This document shows positions 34,969 through 49,300 of a stretch of 64,000 nt of DNA, piece by piece. The stretch covers positions 32,393,298 through 32,457,297 of the forward strand of contig NC_084762.1 in assembly GCF_028858725.1 (NCBI RefSeq). The letters are read 5' to 3'. The notes beneath the pieces were generated by a model. That model saw only the letters and a list, made by a program, of their open reading frames with translations, did not search any database and was not told where the DNA came from. Position numbers and translations under genes: made by a program. Each line of letters starts with the position of its first letter. Position 1 is the stretch's first letter. This DNA comes from Colius striatus. Lineage: Eukaryota > Chordata > Aves > Coliiformes > Coliidae.

Positions 34969-37900
34969 AGTAGTGGTACGTTCTGTTCCACAGGCACGGT
35001 AAATAAACAGAAAATAATATCTGGGAGTTTTCATCTGTGTGCCGGACCTTCGGGGTGATCTGCTTGGATTTCAGGGTATGGAGAGAAAGCTGTGTTTTAA
35101 TTGTTCAGACTTCACAGCAGCTGCTGTAAATATGATGTGCTCAACTGTTTCTTCTGGACAAATGCTGGTGATAACGCAGCTTGCAAATTCTACTAAAACA
35201 GGTTATCTTCCATCTTCCTGCTCACCCTTCTTAGGGCTGTCTCACAAGCCATTAATCCTCAAAAATTTAAGACAGTTATAGTTCTCTCTAATTTGCACCT
35301 AGCTTTCTCTAATCCAAAATGATTGTTCCAGAAGCCAAAAATAGCTGCTGCACATATCCAGCTGTCCCTTTGTTTTACCACGGATGACCTAAATACTAGT
35401 GGGGACAAAAAGATGCTGCATCATTTTATGCTAAATATCTGTGTCCCATCACATTCCCTCCCCAATGATAAAATTGCCCATCACTGGCTCCAAAGCTCCT
35501 TATGGCAGTGGAGGAGCAAAATCAAACTGCAGCAGAAGGGGAAATCAAAACTCAGGAGTCCAACAGTGAACTTGGCTATTTGCTTAAATCTTTACCAAGG
35601 AGGGAAACACAAAGCTGTTAATGATGGTAACATTGCAACGTGGAAGGCAAGTTTTCATCACATTCCTGGAAGGTCAGCTATGCTCTGGTTTCCAAGAGAG
35701 GACAATGTTTCACAGCAAAGATGCACAGGTGCAAACATGTGCCAGCAATGACCTTCCACTTCATTCAAGCTGGGTCCAATGCACACACTGCTGCTCTCTT
35801 TTAAGGGGGCAGTGAAGTGACCCATTTTTTAAAATGAAATTTTAATTTGCAGGTCTCCCATGAGTTCCCAACATCCCATCTGAAAGCACATGCCCATAGA
35901 CATCATGATGTAGTCACAGCTTTGTTAAAGACAAAATCAGGCAGCTTGGGGTTTTTGGCCACCTCGAGGCTATAAAGCATCCTCTCAGTTTACTGTGTCG
36001 AAAACCCTCTTTTTGATTTCAAAATCTATTGTGAAAATGCAAGAAACATGATGACTAGAACCATAAACCACCAAAGTAGGTCTTTGCCACTAAAAAGATG
36101 TTTTACTGTGGCCTCTAAAAGCAAACATCTCCACAGCACTCTCCTGCCAAGGCTACGACTTCATCAGAAAACTGTGTGACGCAGTTGGAGTGAATCCACC
36201 TTTGCAGATTGGAATGTGAGGTTGCAATAATGATCCAACTTTTACTTTAGATGTGTTTCAGTTTTTGTCCGGACAAAAGCCTGGTCTGACTGCCCAGTAG
36301 TGGCACACTTAGTGCAGTCCTGAAGGACAGCATTTGGTGAAACCAAACCCAGCGTTTAGTTTGGTTTTATCTGAAAGCAAGTTTGGTTTATGGACCTTTG
36401 GAAGACCTCATCCACACATGCCAAGGCCTCTCTGTGGTGCAAACCGAGGCATAGTAACCAAACACAATCAGGAGAATCACTACAAAAGCTGTCTTAGCTA
36501 ACCAGAGGTAGGTTTTAAGGACAATGTAAAACAATGGGCAGATTCTGATGCACTCAAGTCTGCCCAGGCTGATGAGACCCCATGAGGGGCAGCACTCCCT
36601 AGTGGCAGAAGAGCCTTTTTCACCATTGTTACAGTCCACCTTTAATTGTAAGAGATGTGTTTTTTTCATTCACTTGTCCGAAGGATATGAAGAAGGCTGA
36701 ACCACTCAGTCAAATGCTACTGGCATGAGTTTTGCAAGGCAAGCAGCAGATCTAATTGCTGACTAAAAACCTGTTTCAGGCTGGAGTTCAGCCTGAGGAC
36801 ATGAAATATCTAAAGATAAAGCCCAGGGGAAAATATAATTTTCTGTTATTCTGTGGCAATTCTGAATTACAGGCTGGAAATAAAAATCATGGGTGTGGAG
36901 TTGTATTTCAGCTGTTGGCTGTTGAAGACTGATGTTCCCCAACACTTTTATTTCTGCGTTTGTAACCCAGTCAAGGAAATGGAATGCAAAAATGAAAACG
37001 TTTCAAAGGCTTCACAAAGGGCTATATGAACAGAAAATACTTAATGTTGTTTGAAGTCTAAGATGTTTTATTGCACATGTTTATTGGGTACTATGGGAAG
37101 GGCAGAAACATGAAACAAAACAGCCGTTCTGGTTTCTATAGATATATTTTTTTTAAAGTTTTTACATCAGCTAAGCTTTATGGAAGTTTCATAAGAGGAT
37201 CAGCATCATATAAATAAAGGAGAATTTCAGCAACTGGGAGTTCTACTGTGTTACTGATGCATTCTACCACACACACTATCACAAAGAAGAGTTATGGCCT
37301 TTTGAGGGAACTGGAAAGTGAACTTGAACATTTCTGAGCTTAGGACAAAGACTACATGAGCATTCCAGTGACAGAAGAGGTGGAGGAAATACCCTCTAGA
37401 ACACATGAAATTGAAATTCTTTTGGTTTTCCGAAGACTGGGAACAGTTCAGAGAAGTATGGTGAGTGCTTACTTCTAGAGAGATTTGTGATTCAATTAAA
37501 TCCTAAACCCAAAATTTCATAAGTTTGTTCATAAACTTTATAAGAAAAGCCTCATCTGCTGCAGAAGTGTAAGACACATTGGGTGTCTTCCAGAAAAGCT
37601 CTAGTCTAATTCCAAGATCTTCAGCTAAATTACCTTCCATAATAATCCTCTGTAAGATTGTACTATCCTACCTACTGAAAATGTCATAAACACTCCTATG
37701 TGATGCTTGTCTCTCTAATGGACATCTATATAGGCACCAAGGACCCAAGTAAGTGATCATGAGTTAGGGTTGGCTGTGTATTTCTCTTTTTGTTTAATTA
37801 TATATGTATACACATGATGGCCATAACTTTAAAGATTATTAAAACATACCATCACCAAAACAAGAGAGAACTCTTCCCTGTAGAAAATTCCTCTATAGAT

Positions 37901-40900
37901 CAAAAAATGATAAGAGCTTAACAATTTTTCATGCTGGATCATCAGCCATAGGACAGCATAGTGAAAGTCAGAAAATGAATCCCAGCATTTCTGCTAAGGA
38001 ACAACTTGTTTTCTTGGTAAGAAGGATAAAATAGCAGAATTGACTTCTACAGAAGCAACAAAAACTGTGCTAAGTAAAGAAAATGTGATTGTGACAGTAG
38101 ATTATTTAATCTGAAGTGGGTGACTTTCACCTATAATCTGTAGGAAAAAAAGCTGTATACATTTCAAAAAATATAATAAATTCTGGTTTAAAAGTAGAAA
38201 ATAATTACTTTGATGAAAAGGACATATCTTTCTCAATGACCTTTGATGGTTTAGATAATTGGAATTAAATATTTAGTAACATAAGTTTACAAGGGGAATA
38301 TTCTAATATCTATCTGAATAAATTAAAACATATTTGCTTCTGTTTGTCTGCTTAGATCATATGCTGTGTAAAACAGTGATATACATAACTGATAATTCTT
38401 TATTTCAAAGTTATCCAAAAAGCCTTTCTAATCACTCTCATAGGCCAAGAAGTCTAAGAATTTCAGGATATGTTTCATTTTGTCTGCACAACACACAAAT
38501 ATTCTGAAGCTTATTCATCAGAAATTATTGTCTTTATGTAATGCCATTGAAAGGAACTTAAAAGATTTTTCCAGCTTCTCCAGTTCCACTTTGTATGTTA
38601 GGTGAAGATTTATCAAATACATTCTTTAAATTGGTTAAAGAGGACGAAGGTGTGGATGATGGAAAACCACTTTTGGTAACTGAATGCTACTTATATTTCT
38701 TTTACAGTGTGCTAAAAGTCTTTTTATGGTATAATCTTAGTGTAGTTTCATTTGCTGAGGTTTCTGAAATGATGCATTCTCTGTGGAGTGTGTTATGACA
38801 AAGAACAGATGACAAATTCTTTTGTCATCATGTAACTTTTATCTAAGAAACACATCACAACAAAGCACAAGGTGTGACAGGGGATTAATTCAGTAGTGTA
38901 CCTCAGCTCTCAGAAACCCAAATTCACATTTTTGTGTCAGTGAACAAATTTTCAGCTACCTCCTGTGGAAAAAAAAATCAATTTTAAACGTGTCATAGTA
39001 TGATTGAAAGGCTGAAATGTGACAAAGGGCTGAAATGGCTTGTTTTATAGTAATATGTATGAAGAATAATATGTGCTGAGAGATTCAGTAGAGAATTATA
39101 TCTCTGAGGGAAGTGTGAACATATAGCTAAAGCTTACTGAATTCCCTCTTAAAACATTTTGTGATGTTTTTCAGTTACTTTCTTTCCTTCCACCCAAAGG
39201 TGATCACTTTGTTTCAACTACTCTTGTAAGGCCAGAGATTTTAAATCTTGCATGGTACTTCTACTTATGCCCTCAAACACCCATCATAATGAGTTACTGT
39301 GACATTCCTGTGTCTAGAACTTTGAACGTTGGGAAGGCATGAGATGTGGCACATACAAAGGACATTTGGGCTCCACCAATACCTCCCTCAAAACCTGGAG
39401 ATTCTAGGCATCTGAATGTTTCTGTCATGGCATGATGGGTCCCTTAATCAGGTGTTATTTCAGAGCTGAGGACAACAGCTTTAGGAGAGCAATTCAGGAG
39501 TTGGTTAGCTTTCCATTAGTATCTTATTGAACGGCATACATCTTCAGACACAGGCAATGGGGAGGGGACTGCACTTCATTTCTTACAGGGCAGTCTTCCT
39601 CAGAAATATCACCTACCAGAGGTCTCAAAGTGCAATGACTATTTCTTGCACATCTTCTCTAGGAAGAGATGTCACTTTCTCTCAGTCCAGTGGAAGTGCT
39701 CTCCAAGCAGTTGATCACAAAAAAACAGGGAATCTTCTCTTCAGTCGTGGGTGATCACTCTACATCCCAGAGCCAGAAGAGGAGTTTTATCATGAGAAAC
39801 TGTTCTCAAATACCACAAAAACAAAAAATGAATGTCAAAGGAAAAAAATGCATGAGATAGCTATAAAAAATAACTCTGCAGCTGTTGGTCTCGGTTCCCA
39901 GCTCTGTACCATCCCACCCTACTCCACAACAGCTGCTGAATAGACCTTGTGGCAGATTTCCAAAATCTTCAACAGAAGCTGTTTTTCTCTAAAAGAAATT
40001 CACAATTTCATGCGTATTTCCAGTTGCAGGAGAAAACACGATCACATTCTGGATTATTGAATCCATAATCCTAGATCCTGAGAAGGCTTTCTAAAATCAC
40101 CTGGAATTTGCAGTGACTGCAGCAGCATAACCCAGAGCACTGAGTATACAAGACAATAGTGCAGCTAAAACTGCTCAGTTGTGACATAAAAATTGTGTTT
40201 TCCCCTATTCTGATGGATGATAGGCCTCCACACTACAAAGAGGAGGGCAAAATCTGAATAATAGGTGATCCGCAACTAACACTGAGTGAAGAACCCATGA
40301 AATTCTCTTAGCTGACCAGTTTCTGCAGGCATCTTGGCTTCACATGCCTCAGATGTATCAGTATGAGATGAGAGGAGTAGCTGTTCGTCTTATGTGTGAT
40401 AAGTAATTTTACGCTTCTTATTCTTGTTGCTTTGATTAGTTTTTAAATCCATTTAACTCATCAACAGTATCAGTCACCAGGGGAAGGAGGATGCTGATCA
40501 GTAGCAACGCTTTGACTTGGAGGTTCTTCTCAATTGTCATCAGCGTCCTTCCAGAAGCCAGTTTCAGGAAGATAATTTCTTTCTAGAAAATGAGAATGGT
40601 GACAGTAGGACTCAAAAGGACATGAGCAGCAAGGCCTACGGAAAAAAAACCTGAGATTCTTAGGATAGTGCTAAAAAGGATTATATATTAACGCAGGCAC
40701 TCAAATGGTCCTTAATAATTGAAATTTATTATTATGTAAACTGTCATCTATTATTAATTTAGGTTATGATTAACTATCACATTGTAGGAGGAAGTGTGTT
40801 GGAATCATACAGAAACACATTAGACTTAAAAATCTTCATTGATTTTTAAAATACTAACAAATAGTATTTTCTTGATTCTGCTCCACTGTAAGGATTTTCA

Positions 40901-41004
40901 AATACTACAGCAGATAGAAGTGAAAGAAGAGTATGAGAATGCTTAGAAATGGTAGTTTGAGATCAAATACACAAAAAATATCAAAACATGTACATTAGGG
41001 AAAA

Positions 41005-41612
41005 CGATCTGATGCATCTTGGGTGCATCAAGAAGAGTGTGTCCAACAGATCAAGGGAGGTGCTTCTCTCCCTCTACTCTGCCCTGGTGAGGTTTCATCT
41101 GGAGTCCTGTGTCCAGTTCTGGGCTACCCAGCTCAAGAGGGACAGAGAACTTCTGAGAGAGTCCAGCACAGGGCCACCAAGATGATCATGGGAATGGAAC
41201 ATCTTTCATATGAGGAAAGACCGCAGGAACTGCGTTGTTTAGTCTGGAGAAGAGGAGATTGAGGGGAGATCTTATCAACATTTATAAATATCTAAATGGT
41301 GGGTATCAGGAGGTTGGGACATCCCTTTTTTCTATAGTAGCTAGCAACAAGACAAGGGGTAATGGGATGAAGCTGGAACACAAAAAGTTCCACTTAAATA
41401 TAAGAAAAAACTATTTCACTGTGAGGGTGAGGGAGCCCTGGCACAGGCTGCCCAGAGGGGTTGTGGAGTCTCCTTCCTTGGAGGTCTTCAAGACCCGCCT
41501 GGACATGTTCCTATGCAACCTGATCTAGGTGAACCTGCTTCTGCAGGAGGGTTGGACTGGATGACCTCTAAAGTTCCCTTCCAACCCCTACCATTCTTTG
41601 ATTCTATGATTC
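41005..41612 (+). repeat. CR1 LINE 3' fragment
   Basis: A 5'-truncated CR1 of about 600 bp: GGGTGCATCAAGAAGAGTGT, then the CTCTACTCTGCCCTGGTGAG segment, the REPWHRLPRGVVESPSLEVF coding trace near 41430-41490, and the tail GGTTGGACTGGATGACCTCT ... CCATTCTTTGATTCTATGA. It is better preserved than the copy at 13.3 kb, with open frames of 60-97 codons, but these are LINE C-terminal remnants. Confidence 0.92.
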
Positions 41613-44600
41613 ATACATTAGTGGGTGTTTGGAAGAAGTCATGCTTCTCCAAAGTATCCCAGTGCCTTATCCCCAAAGAACTCGGGGATATGTTTGTTTG
41701 TAAACTTATGTTTGTTTCCTCCATCTGTTGTAACAGTGCTGAATAACTCATCTTTGGGTAGTTCATTTACTCATTAATTTCCCTGGTATAAGTAGTTCAA
41801 GATGTTTGTGTTTTCACATAAACAGGAACATAGGACTACATAAGGTATTAATCAAAATAAAACCTCAGATCCTTTGAGCCTCTAGCCTCTGACTTTCTAA
41901 AGCTAATTTCAGAAATAAACATGGACTTTAGACTCTATGGCAATTTGAAAGATATGGTGTTCTCTCCAGCATCTTAGAACTAAGAAATATTTCTGTAAAA
42001 TATTAAGATAGCACCTGTTGCCTGGCTAAATACTATCAGGTCTGATTATTTCCTTCTCTGTTCCTCCATGCTTTGTTATCCCTCCTTCTGAAGAAGTTCT
42101 GTTCAACTCCACAACATCATTTACACAAATAAAGGTGAATAAAGGGAAATGAGAGCATGGGAAGTGAGTGCCATTTGTTTTGTGGGCTTGAGGTGAATAA
42201 TCTGGTATTAGCAAATTATGCTCAGATAAAACACTGGTAAATTTCAAGTAGTGAAGTGACAAAGTCCCAAGTGTTCGAAAAAAATGCTGCTGGACATCAA
42301 ACAGAAAAATGGCAAAAACAGTTAGTGTAAAATTAAACCAATCAACCAATAACCACCCCCTAATCATGCAAACAAAGACAAGTTGTCTTCCCTCAACACG
42401 ATGTGCCAGTCTTAATATCACGGTTGGTTTTGACCTCTCGGATTATAAGATAACATACCCTGTGAACCAAACTTGAGTTCATAGGGTCATTAGGTAAAAA
42501 TCAAACAAGGATCCGCAATTAGACTAGCCTAATTGTTAAGTTTCTAGTTCACTATTTCATTAATTCCCTAGCTCACAAACTTGATGACTCACATGCTCTT
42601 GCATCCTTATGTGCAAGACAAGTTTCTAGGCAAGGATAAGAGTGCTCCTCCCCCATCACTGTCTTGGCATCCACAGTATCACACCAGGGAGCACGAGAGC
42701 CTCAACAACCCTGCTGCTCTTGGATCCACTTCAGAAGTTTATTGGGTGAGCTGACATACCTCTCAGCTTGGAATTTTTTCTATACCACCTTTATAAGCCA
42801 GTGCCCTCCAAAAAAACCATCCACAGGGACTGCTGGAAAAAGGCAGGAGATAATGACTATAGGAGCTATCAGCTGCAGGTGATTACGGCTGCAGGCTGAC
42901 CTTTATCTCTTCCTGTCTGTTGTGTCTGGCATACATGTTGCTGTCACTTTCACCTGATGGCACCGTCCCCAAGAACATGTCAGGCTTTAGCATGAGCTGT
43001 GTGTTAGGCCAAAACATGCTAGTTAATGGTTACATCTACCCCTTCCCTTTCCCTCACTCTTCATTTTCTTCCTCTCTGTGTTCTCTCTCTTGCTCCTCCC
43101 CAACACCTTGCATTCACAAAGCCAAGATGTACCTCCTACTCCAAGCCTTTAATATTTTTCCTCGTTTGCTTGTTCAACAGTTCTTATCTTCATCCATCCT
43201 CTAACATTAACAATACTTTTGGTGCTACAGGACCCTCCTGAGACTTAGCCCAGTCAACCTCTTGGCTGGTCCATACCCAGTGGTCCTTTTGTCTCTCACT
43301 ATCTCAGTCCTATAAAAACCACAAATGATCCAAAGAAATAAGAAGTCAGCATCTCACATTCAAGAATAAAAGCATCTTCTCTCTCAACAGAAACAGTTCA
43401 CCTTGGAAGAAAAGAAATGTCAGTTAACAACAGGCAGGAATTTGTCTTTGTGGAAACTCTGGGAAGGACAGTGAGGGGAAGGAATTGATTTTTAATAGTA
43501 GCTGTGATAGAAAGAGGAATTCAAGGATGCATGCTGAATGGAAATAAGGAAGACTAAATGTTGTTCAGCAAAGTTTCAGCCAGTGGTCTTTCACAGCAAT
43601 GTCTATGAACATGAGCTTGTATTGCAGTACATATCAGAAAGTGAAATACTTGAGAGTATCACACAGCTTAGAAAAAAAAATCTTCAAAATAGGATTTTAT
43701 CCATATTTATTAAACTTTTTGTTATTTTGTATTTCAGGCTGTGCTCTGATTCTTTATGAACAGAAGGATGCACTATTACCACACCAAAATGCAAACGGTC
43801 TGGAATAACAAAGCTCTGACTACTCCAGCAGAGAAAACATAGTAACTGGAAAGCCCTGGAAGAACATGAATAAAACTGTAGGGGCAGAATTATGAAGAAA
43901 AATACTCTGAACAGAAAAATTGTTGCAATGGGATTCTTTTCCTGTAGCAATGAGAGCACTTCTTTGCCAAGACATCGTTCCTAAATACTCTGGGCACCTC
44001 TGGGGACTGCTGCACGTGGAACAGAGCTAGCTTGTTCCAACAGACAAGGCACACTGACTGTCACTATTGTGGATATGAAATTTATCTTCTAAAATCACAT
44101 ACAGGCTTAGGAAGCCAGCAAGCAGCCAAGTCTAGGAAGAAAAAACTTGAATCCTGATCCCCTAAATCTTGGTCTACTGCTTTCTTCAGTGATCTGCCAT
44201 TTTATCTCAGACTAGGCTCTTTCACCATCCCAATACCCACAGCACTGGTATAGGACTCAGGACAGCCCAGCTGCTCAGGACCCAGAACCTTCACAAATCT
44301 GAAATAAATCCCCTGAAACAGCACTTAACAATTGAGCGATTTGGAAATCTATTATTCTTGTGCCCCTGTGATCTGTAGAGTTGAACTCTAAACAAGAGAT
44401 ATTCAGGTACCTGTTCATGTAAAAGGTATTTAAGAAATTCACCGTGTATTTTAATAGTATTTCTTAAAAATGAGAATTTGTATTTCCTGAGAATTCCACT
44501 GTTGAAAACCCAAACCCCAAAATATTGATTTATTCATTTTTCAGTTAGAAAATTTCAGTTGAGAAATGTAAAACCACATAGTTTTTACTTGGTTTGAAAT

Positions 44601-46335
44601 TAACTTGTCCCTTGGCCTTCCCTTGATACATTAGATGTGACTTATATTCCCATTCTTCTCAACAATTCGGGCATCCCAGACAGATTGTCATTGCCCATGG
44701 GCCCACAGTGCACTGTACCAGCTTAATGATAGGAGAGATTGCCTGCCTGAGAGGAATTTGATCTAAGAAATAAAAACAGTTCAAATCAAGCTGTCCCAGC
44801 TTAAGCCAGACACCCCTCAAATCTCCTAATGAAATAAGAGTAATTTTTTTGGCCAAGACATTTTTAATTAAGAAAAGAAATAATATAATTTCATTTTACT
44901 AGGCTGACCTACATCACAAAAGAAATGCATCTCTATATAGGTGTTTCGTTTTTGGAGTTTAACTGGAAAGTTAGTCTGATAAATTTCCTCTAATCTTTTT
45001 CTTTTTAAAAAGGATATTCAAATGAATGATAATTTCCACTAAAGTGAAGGAAATCCAATAATTTAAAAGTTATCTTCACAGAATGAATCTTTTGTCAAAT
45101 GTTAGTGATATAGAACGTCTCACATATTCATATGCACTCTCTATTAATTTTTCTGTTTCTATTTTTCTGTTATATATATCACCCAGTGCAGCTGCTAGTT
45201 ACAAACTTATAGTGTGCTTCCCTTTCATCATTTTTTTCTTTTATGTTCATGATGAATTTACAAAGCAGTTTATAATGAAAATTTACCATTGGAGAAAAAC
45301 TTACAAGATATTTTTATGGACTTTGTCAGAAGTTTTACAATTTAAACTGGAAGCAGTAACTGTGAAGCCATTGCCATATCCACAGTATATTTTAGTCATC
45401 TGTCCACAAGATGCATAAGCTGGAAGAAAAAGAATTTTTTAAATACTGAAGGAGGTTTTCCCCATCTCAAGAAGCAACAAATAAGATTCTGAGATTTGGA
45501 GACTCTCCTTGCTACCAACTCTCTGTAAAGATGACAGCAATTGAATATTGATGAAGGACTTGATTCATTGTTGACTGTTTTGATATCTAGACATGGAAAG
45601 GAACCACAATACAAGGATGGAACTACTGACAATTTTCACCATGCTTGGAATTCCTTCCCCAAACAAATAACAATAGCACAAAGAGCATTGCCACTAGATC
45701 CGTCAACTAAAAGTCTCTAACTTGATTGTGACAGTTGCAAGGTAGCATAATATGAGAGAAAATACTGTCTCATGAAAATAAGTCACGGGCCAGATAGATT
45801 TATATGTTTAAAGCAACACTTCTGAATCCCCAACCATACTCCTCAATCAGCTGTTGCAGAGTAGAATGCACTGGTACACTCGTTCACAGTGAAATATCCT
45901 GCTTAATGAAGCCATCTATCTTCTGATAATCTCACGGTCTTACTGGGTCTGAAACCCAGTCACAATGGGTTGATGCCATAGTCGAGCTGTGAAGTGCAAG
46001 GACAATCTGTGGATATTTGCTGGAGTGGATCACTATCATCGTTTGATCTGTGCCAGTGCAATTTGATGCATAAATGAGCAGATAGGAGACAGGAAATTTA
46101 GAGTTCACTTGCGTGGGCTTATGAAGGAGTTGGACAGAAGGGAGTTGAGTAGATTCTCTCCTGAACAAAAAATTGGAAGACAGTTACCTTGTGTTTGAAA
46201 CAAGCTTTGGAGAGAGAGTGCTATTCCAGAGAGCCATGGGATCCAGGTCAAACTGCAGTGCTTTTCACAGTGCTTCAAGTTTGAGGAAAACAGGAAGAGA
46301 AGATTTGCAGAGGTAGAGGTGCAACTTTAAATCCA
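41613..46335. other. Gene-poor intergenic DNA
   Basis: AT-rich with pyrimidine-rich patches (about 43040-43110). No exon, RNA gene or named repeat recognised. Open frames at 42026-42421 and 45083-45418 look like chance frames in AT-rich sequence. Confidence 0.55.
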
Positions 46336-46398
46336 AGGATCATAGAGTATCTCGAGTTGGAAGAGACTCATGAGGATCATCAAGTCCAATACACAGAA
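46336..46398 (-). repeat. CR1 LINE 3' tail fragment
   Basis: The minus strand reads TTGGACTTGATGATCCTCAT, then GAGTCTCTTCCAACTCGAGA and TACTCTATGATCC, the terminal part of a CR1 subfamily ending in TCTATGAT. Confidence 0.8.
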
Positions 46399-49300
46399 CC
46401 TAGAGAACTGAGGACCAAATAAAGAAATCTGCTACAGACCTGGTTACAGTTTGTGTGACTTGGAAGGCCAACTGAAGTTTAAGTTTGTGCCACAAAGGAC
46501 CGGTACTGAGTGAGTTCAGTAGCTGAACTCACGACCTGACTTGACCTTAAAAATTTATTACAGAGAACTGACAGTATAACCTTCAATTTAACCCATTCCA
46601 TGAGTGGGTAGGAGAGGAGATCAGTAAACCAGAACTGAAGGTCAGGTTTGGGAGAGCTAGCATAAAAGCCTTTCCACCCACTCAGACTAAGCAACCAGAT
46701 TCGATGCATTTAAGTCTTAGGTATACCTTTTCTGGCACCCTGATCAGAATATATTTGAGATAAGCTGAACTAGAAAAGCTGTCGATGGCTTGAAGTTGTT
46801 GATTTATCCTCTTTTTGAGGTGGGCAGAGTACACAAAGCACTGTGGCCTCACCAGTCAGTGGGCTGGGCTGCATCCCAGAGTGGGAGAGGAGGAAACAAG
46901 CTGTGCCAGGAAAAAGGGTGGTGCAAACCATTTCCCCTCTGAAACAAGGACACCTAACTCTGTGAGTCATAGTTACCAGGGTGGTTTAACTGTGCTGCTT
47001 CTTTACATAGGTTGAATTGCTTGGTGAAAAGCCAATGTTCCAGATTTGATTTAGAGAGAAACAGTTAAATCCTTTTGTTTAAAGTATGTGCTCTGGATTT
47101 CCTTTGGGTTAAGGTGGTAGAACTTCTTCATTGTGTTATGCAAGGATCATAGTGGCTCCCTCTGAGATTCAACAATGCCAGCATTTGAAGGGTGTTTTTT
47201 TTCCGTTTAGCACTGTATTACAATAAAGTGTAACTGTTGTATGAGTCAACGTTCCAATTTGCTTGACAACTAAAAAATGATATGACTCCACTCAGCTTCT
47301 GTGATAGCTTCCTTGCCATTATCTGTCTCTGCAGTGATCTTTCTGTACTGTAATTATGAAACTTCATTAGATATCTTGAAACTGAAAAGTCATTCAATTT
47401 TTTGTCTGGTATAGTTTCTCACTGCACTAATAGTAACAATAGTTACCAGTGTGAAAGTAAGCCTGAAGCATCCTTAGACTTTACTATAATCAACTGCTAA
47501 GGAGCCATCTACTATACGTGTACTACATGTGTGTGTATGTAAAATTTGGCATGTTTTGCCTCTATAATCAGAATTACCCTGCAGATGTAAATGATGCCTA
47601 ACTGCCTCTCATGTTGCTCTTAGGTGACTAGTTTCTCTTAAGCAGTAAAGTCTTAAGAGATTGGCATAAGTAGTGGAGTGTATTGCAGAGCAGCTTAGAA
47701 ATGCTCTCTGACAGGAATGGAGTAGAAGCAAATGGATGGGCTGCAAGGAAATATACAACCAAACTGATGTATGGCAAGATGATGACATCAGTTAAAAACA
47801 GAATCCATCAATGACTCAGCTTCTACTTGGGTACCCTCTTAACTATTCAGAATGCTATCAGATCAAAAAAACATGACCTAAAACATGTATATCAGCAAAA
47901 ATTCATAGTGAATCTCATGGTTAGAGCAGAGGACAGAGAAATCCAGGCATCTGTTTTCAACAGCTACAGATTAGCTGTGGAAGTCCAATTAAATTGAAAT
48001 CATTATGTTCCCTTAACTCAGTCTGCAAACTAAAGAAAAAAAAATACATAGTTGCACTGTAAAATAAAAGTCTTGCCTTTAAGAGGTTAAAGGAAAAGCA
48101 AATATATTGAAGTTAGTCCTAAATCACCAGCTCTTTTTACTGTAGCTACTAGTAAATTCCTTCCTGTGAGAAAGGCCAAAATGAATTTAAAGCTCAGTCT
48201 CTCCTGGAAATCTCTTGCTTTTGAGAAGGAAGGGAAAAGAAAGGCACCAGCCACATAAAGGCATTCACTGTAGATCTGCAAATGAGTCTGCACAGCATTT
48301 TAGCCTTCACCAGTCCCCTTTGTCTCCTTCTCTTCTGACTGCATTCTTAGAACATTTTGTACCTGAATTTATAAGACTAGTTGTTTTATTGCCATATTTT
48401 TTAACTGCACAAACCACATTTCAGCCTGAGATATTCATTTGAAGGGAATGACAAACTGTGTTGTTTCAGTTAGCAACAATTCTAACTGAAAGGGAAAACT
48501 ATGTGTTTTCCTCACATTAAGATTTTAAAAAAATAAAATTTGCAGAATCAGAACATCAAAGGTAATTGAAAAGTTGAACTATGTAAAGACTGAAATGCAA
48601 TCAAGCAGAGTTTAACTGGGAAGAACAGGATGCAGCACTTATTTGAAGTACTCGTGAGTTTTACATATTTACAATACACAAAAACTACCCCAGTTTTCTT
48701 ATAGTGAATAAATAAAGATCTTTTGTGACTTGACAATTATAAGTGAGTGTAGTACACCTGATGATAAACAGAATTAACATCAGTCAGAAATATTTAGAGT
48801 TTGGGTATTTTTTTTTAATTAAAAAATGAGTTGAAAGTCACAAGCTGTGCTGGGGAAAGAGTGCCTATGTGGATCAGTCCTGCATCGTGGGTGTAAGCGG
48901 CACTTTGCAGGTAAGGTTCCCTCCAGGTCTCTCCCTTCAGAAGGCAGCAGCACTGCTCATCTCCTAAAAGTGATGGATGTGCTGCTCACCTGATTATCTG
49001 AATGATAGAAGTGCTGCAAGCACAGGTCCTCCAGCAATCTTTTTGCACCAGCTAATATTTCAGTTGCACTGGGTAAATTTCATTCTGTGGAAAAAGTGAC
49101 AGACGTCAGAGAACTAATCTAAGTACAGAGATTTCATCAGAAGCCATTGGTTATTGTGGGCTGCATTATTGGATGACATCAGCCATAAAACTGTTTGTAA
49201 ATAAAAAAGAAATTATCGAAATGGTATAATTAAAACAACTCGTTTGAATTATTCAATTTCCCTTGAGATAATGACAGAAAATGATTACAGAGAAAATATA

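Larger units (their letters stand above)
30646..41004. other. 10 kb gene-poor intergenic DNA
   Basis: No supportable gene. It holds a (CCAAA)n simple repeat at 32868-32897, an 18-bp palindrome at 32463-32480, a G23 run at 34946-34968, pyrimidine tracts near 32700-32760, a GATGACAAA hairpin near 38807-38828 and an AAACCAAAC/GTTTGGTTT hairpin near 36339-36366. The longest open frame (35323-35751, 142 codons) resembles nothing I know. Confidence 0.6.

Noticed and set aside
35323..35751. 142-codon plus-strand open frame
   Set aside because: No recognisable motif, no flanking splice or promoter signal, and its length is not exceptional for 54 kb of non-coding DNA read in six frames.
42026..42421. 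131-codon minus-strand open frame with hydrophobic stretches
   Set aside because: The hydrophobic bias is expected from T-rich DNA. No family recognised and no gene context.
45083..45418. 111-codon plus-strand open frame, apparently membrane-spanning
   Set aside because: AT-rich sequence giving Ile/Phe/Tyr-rich translation by chance; no supporting signal.
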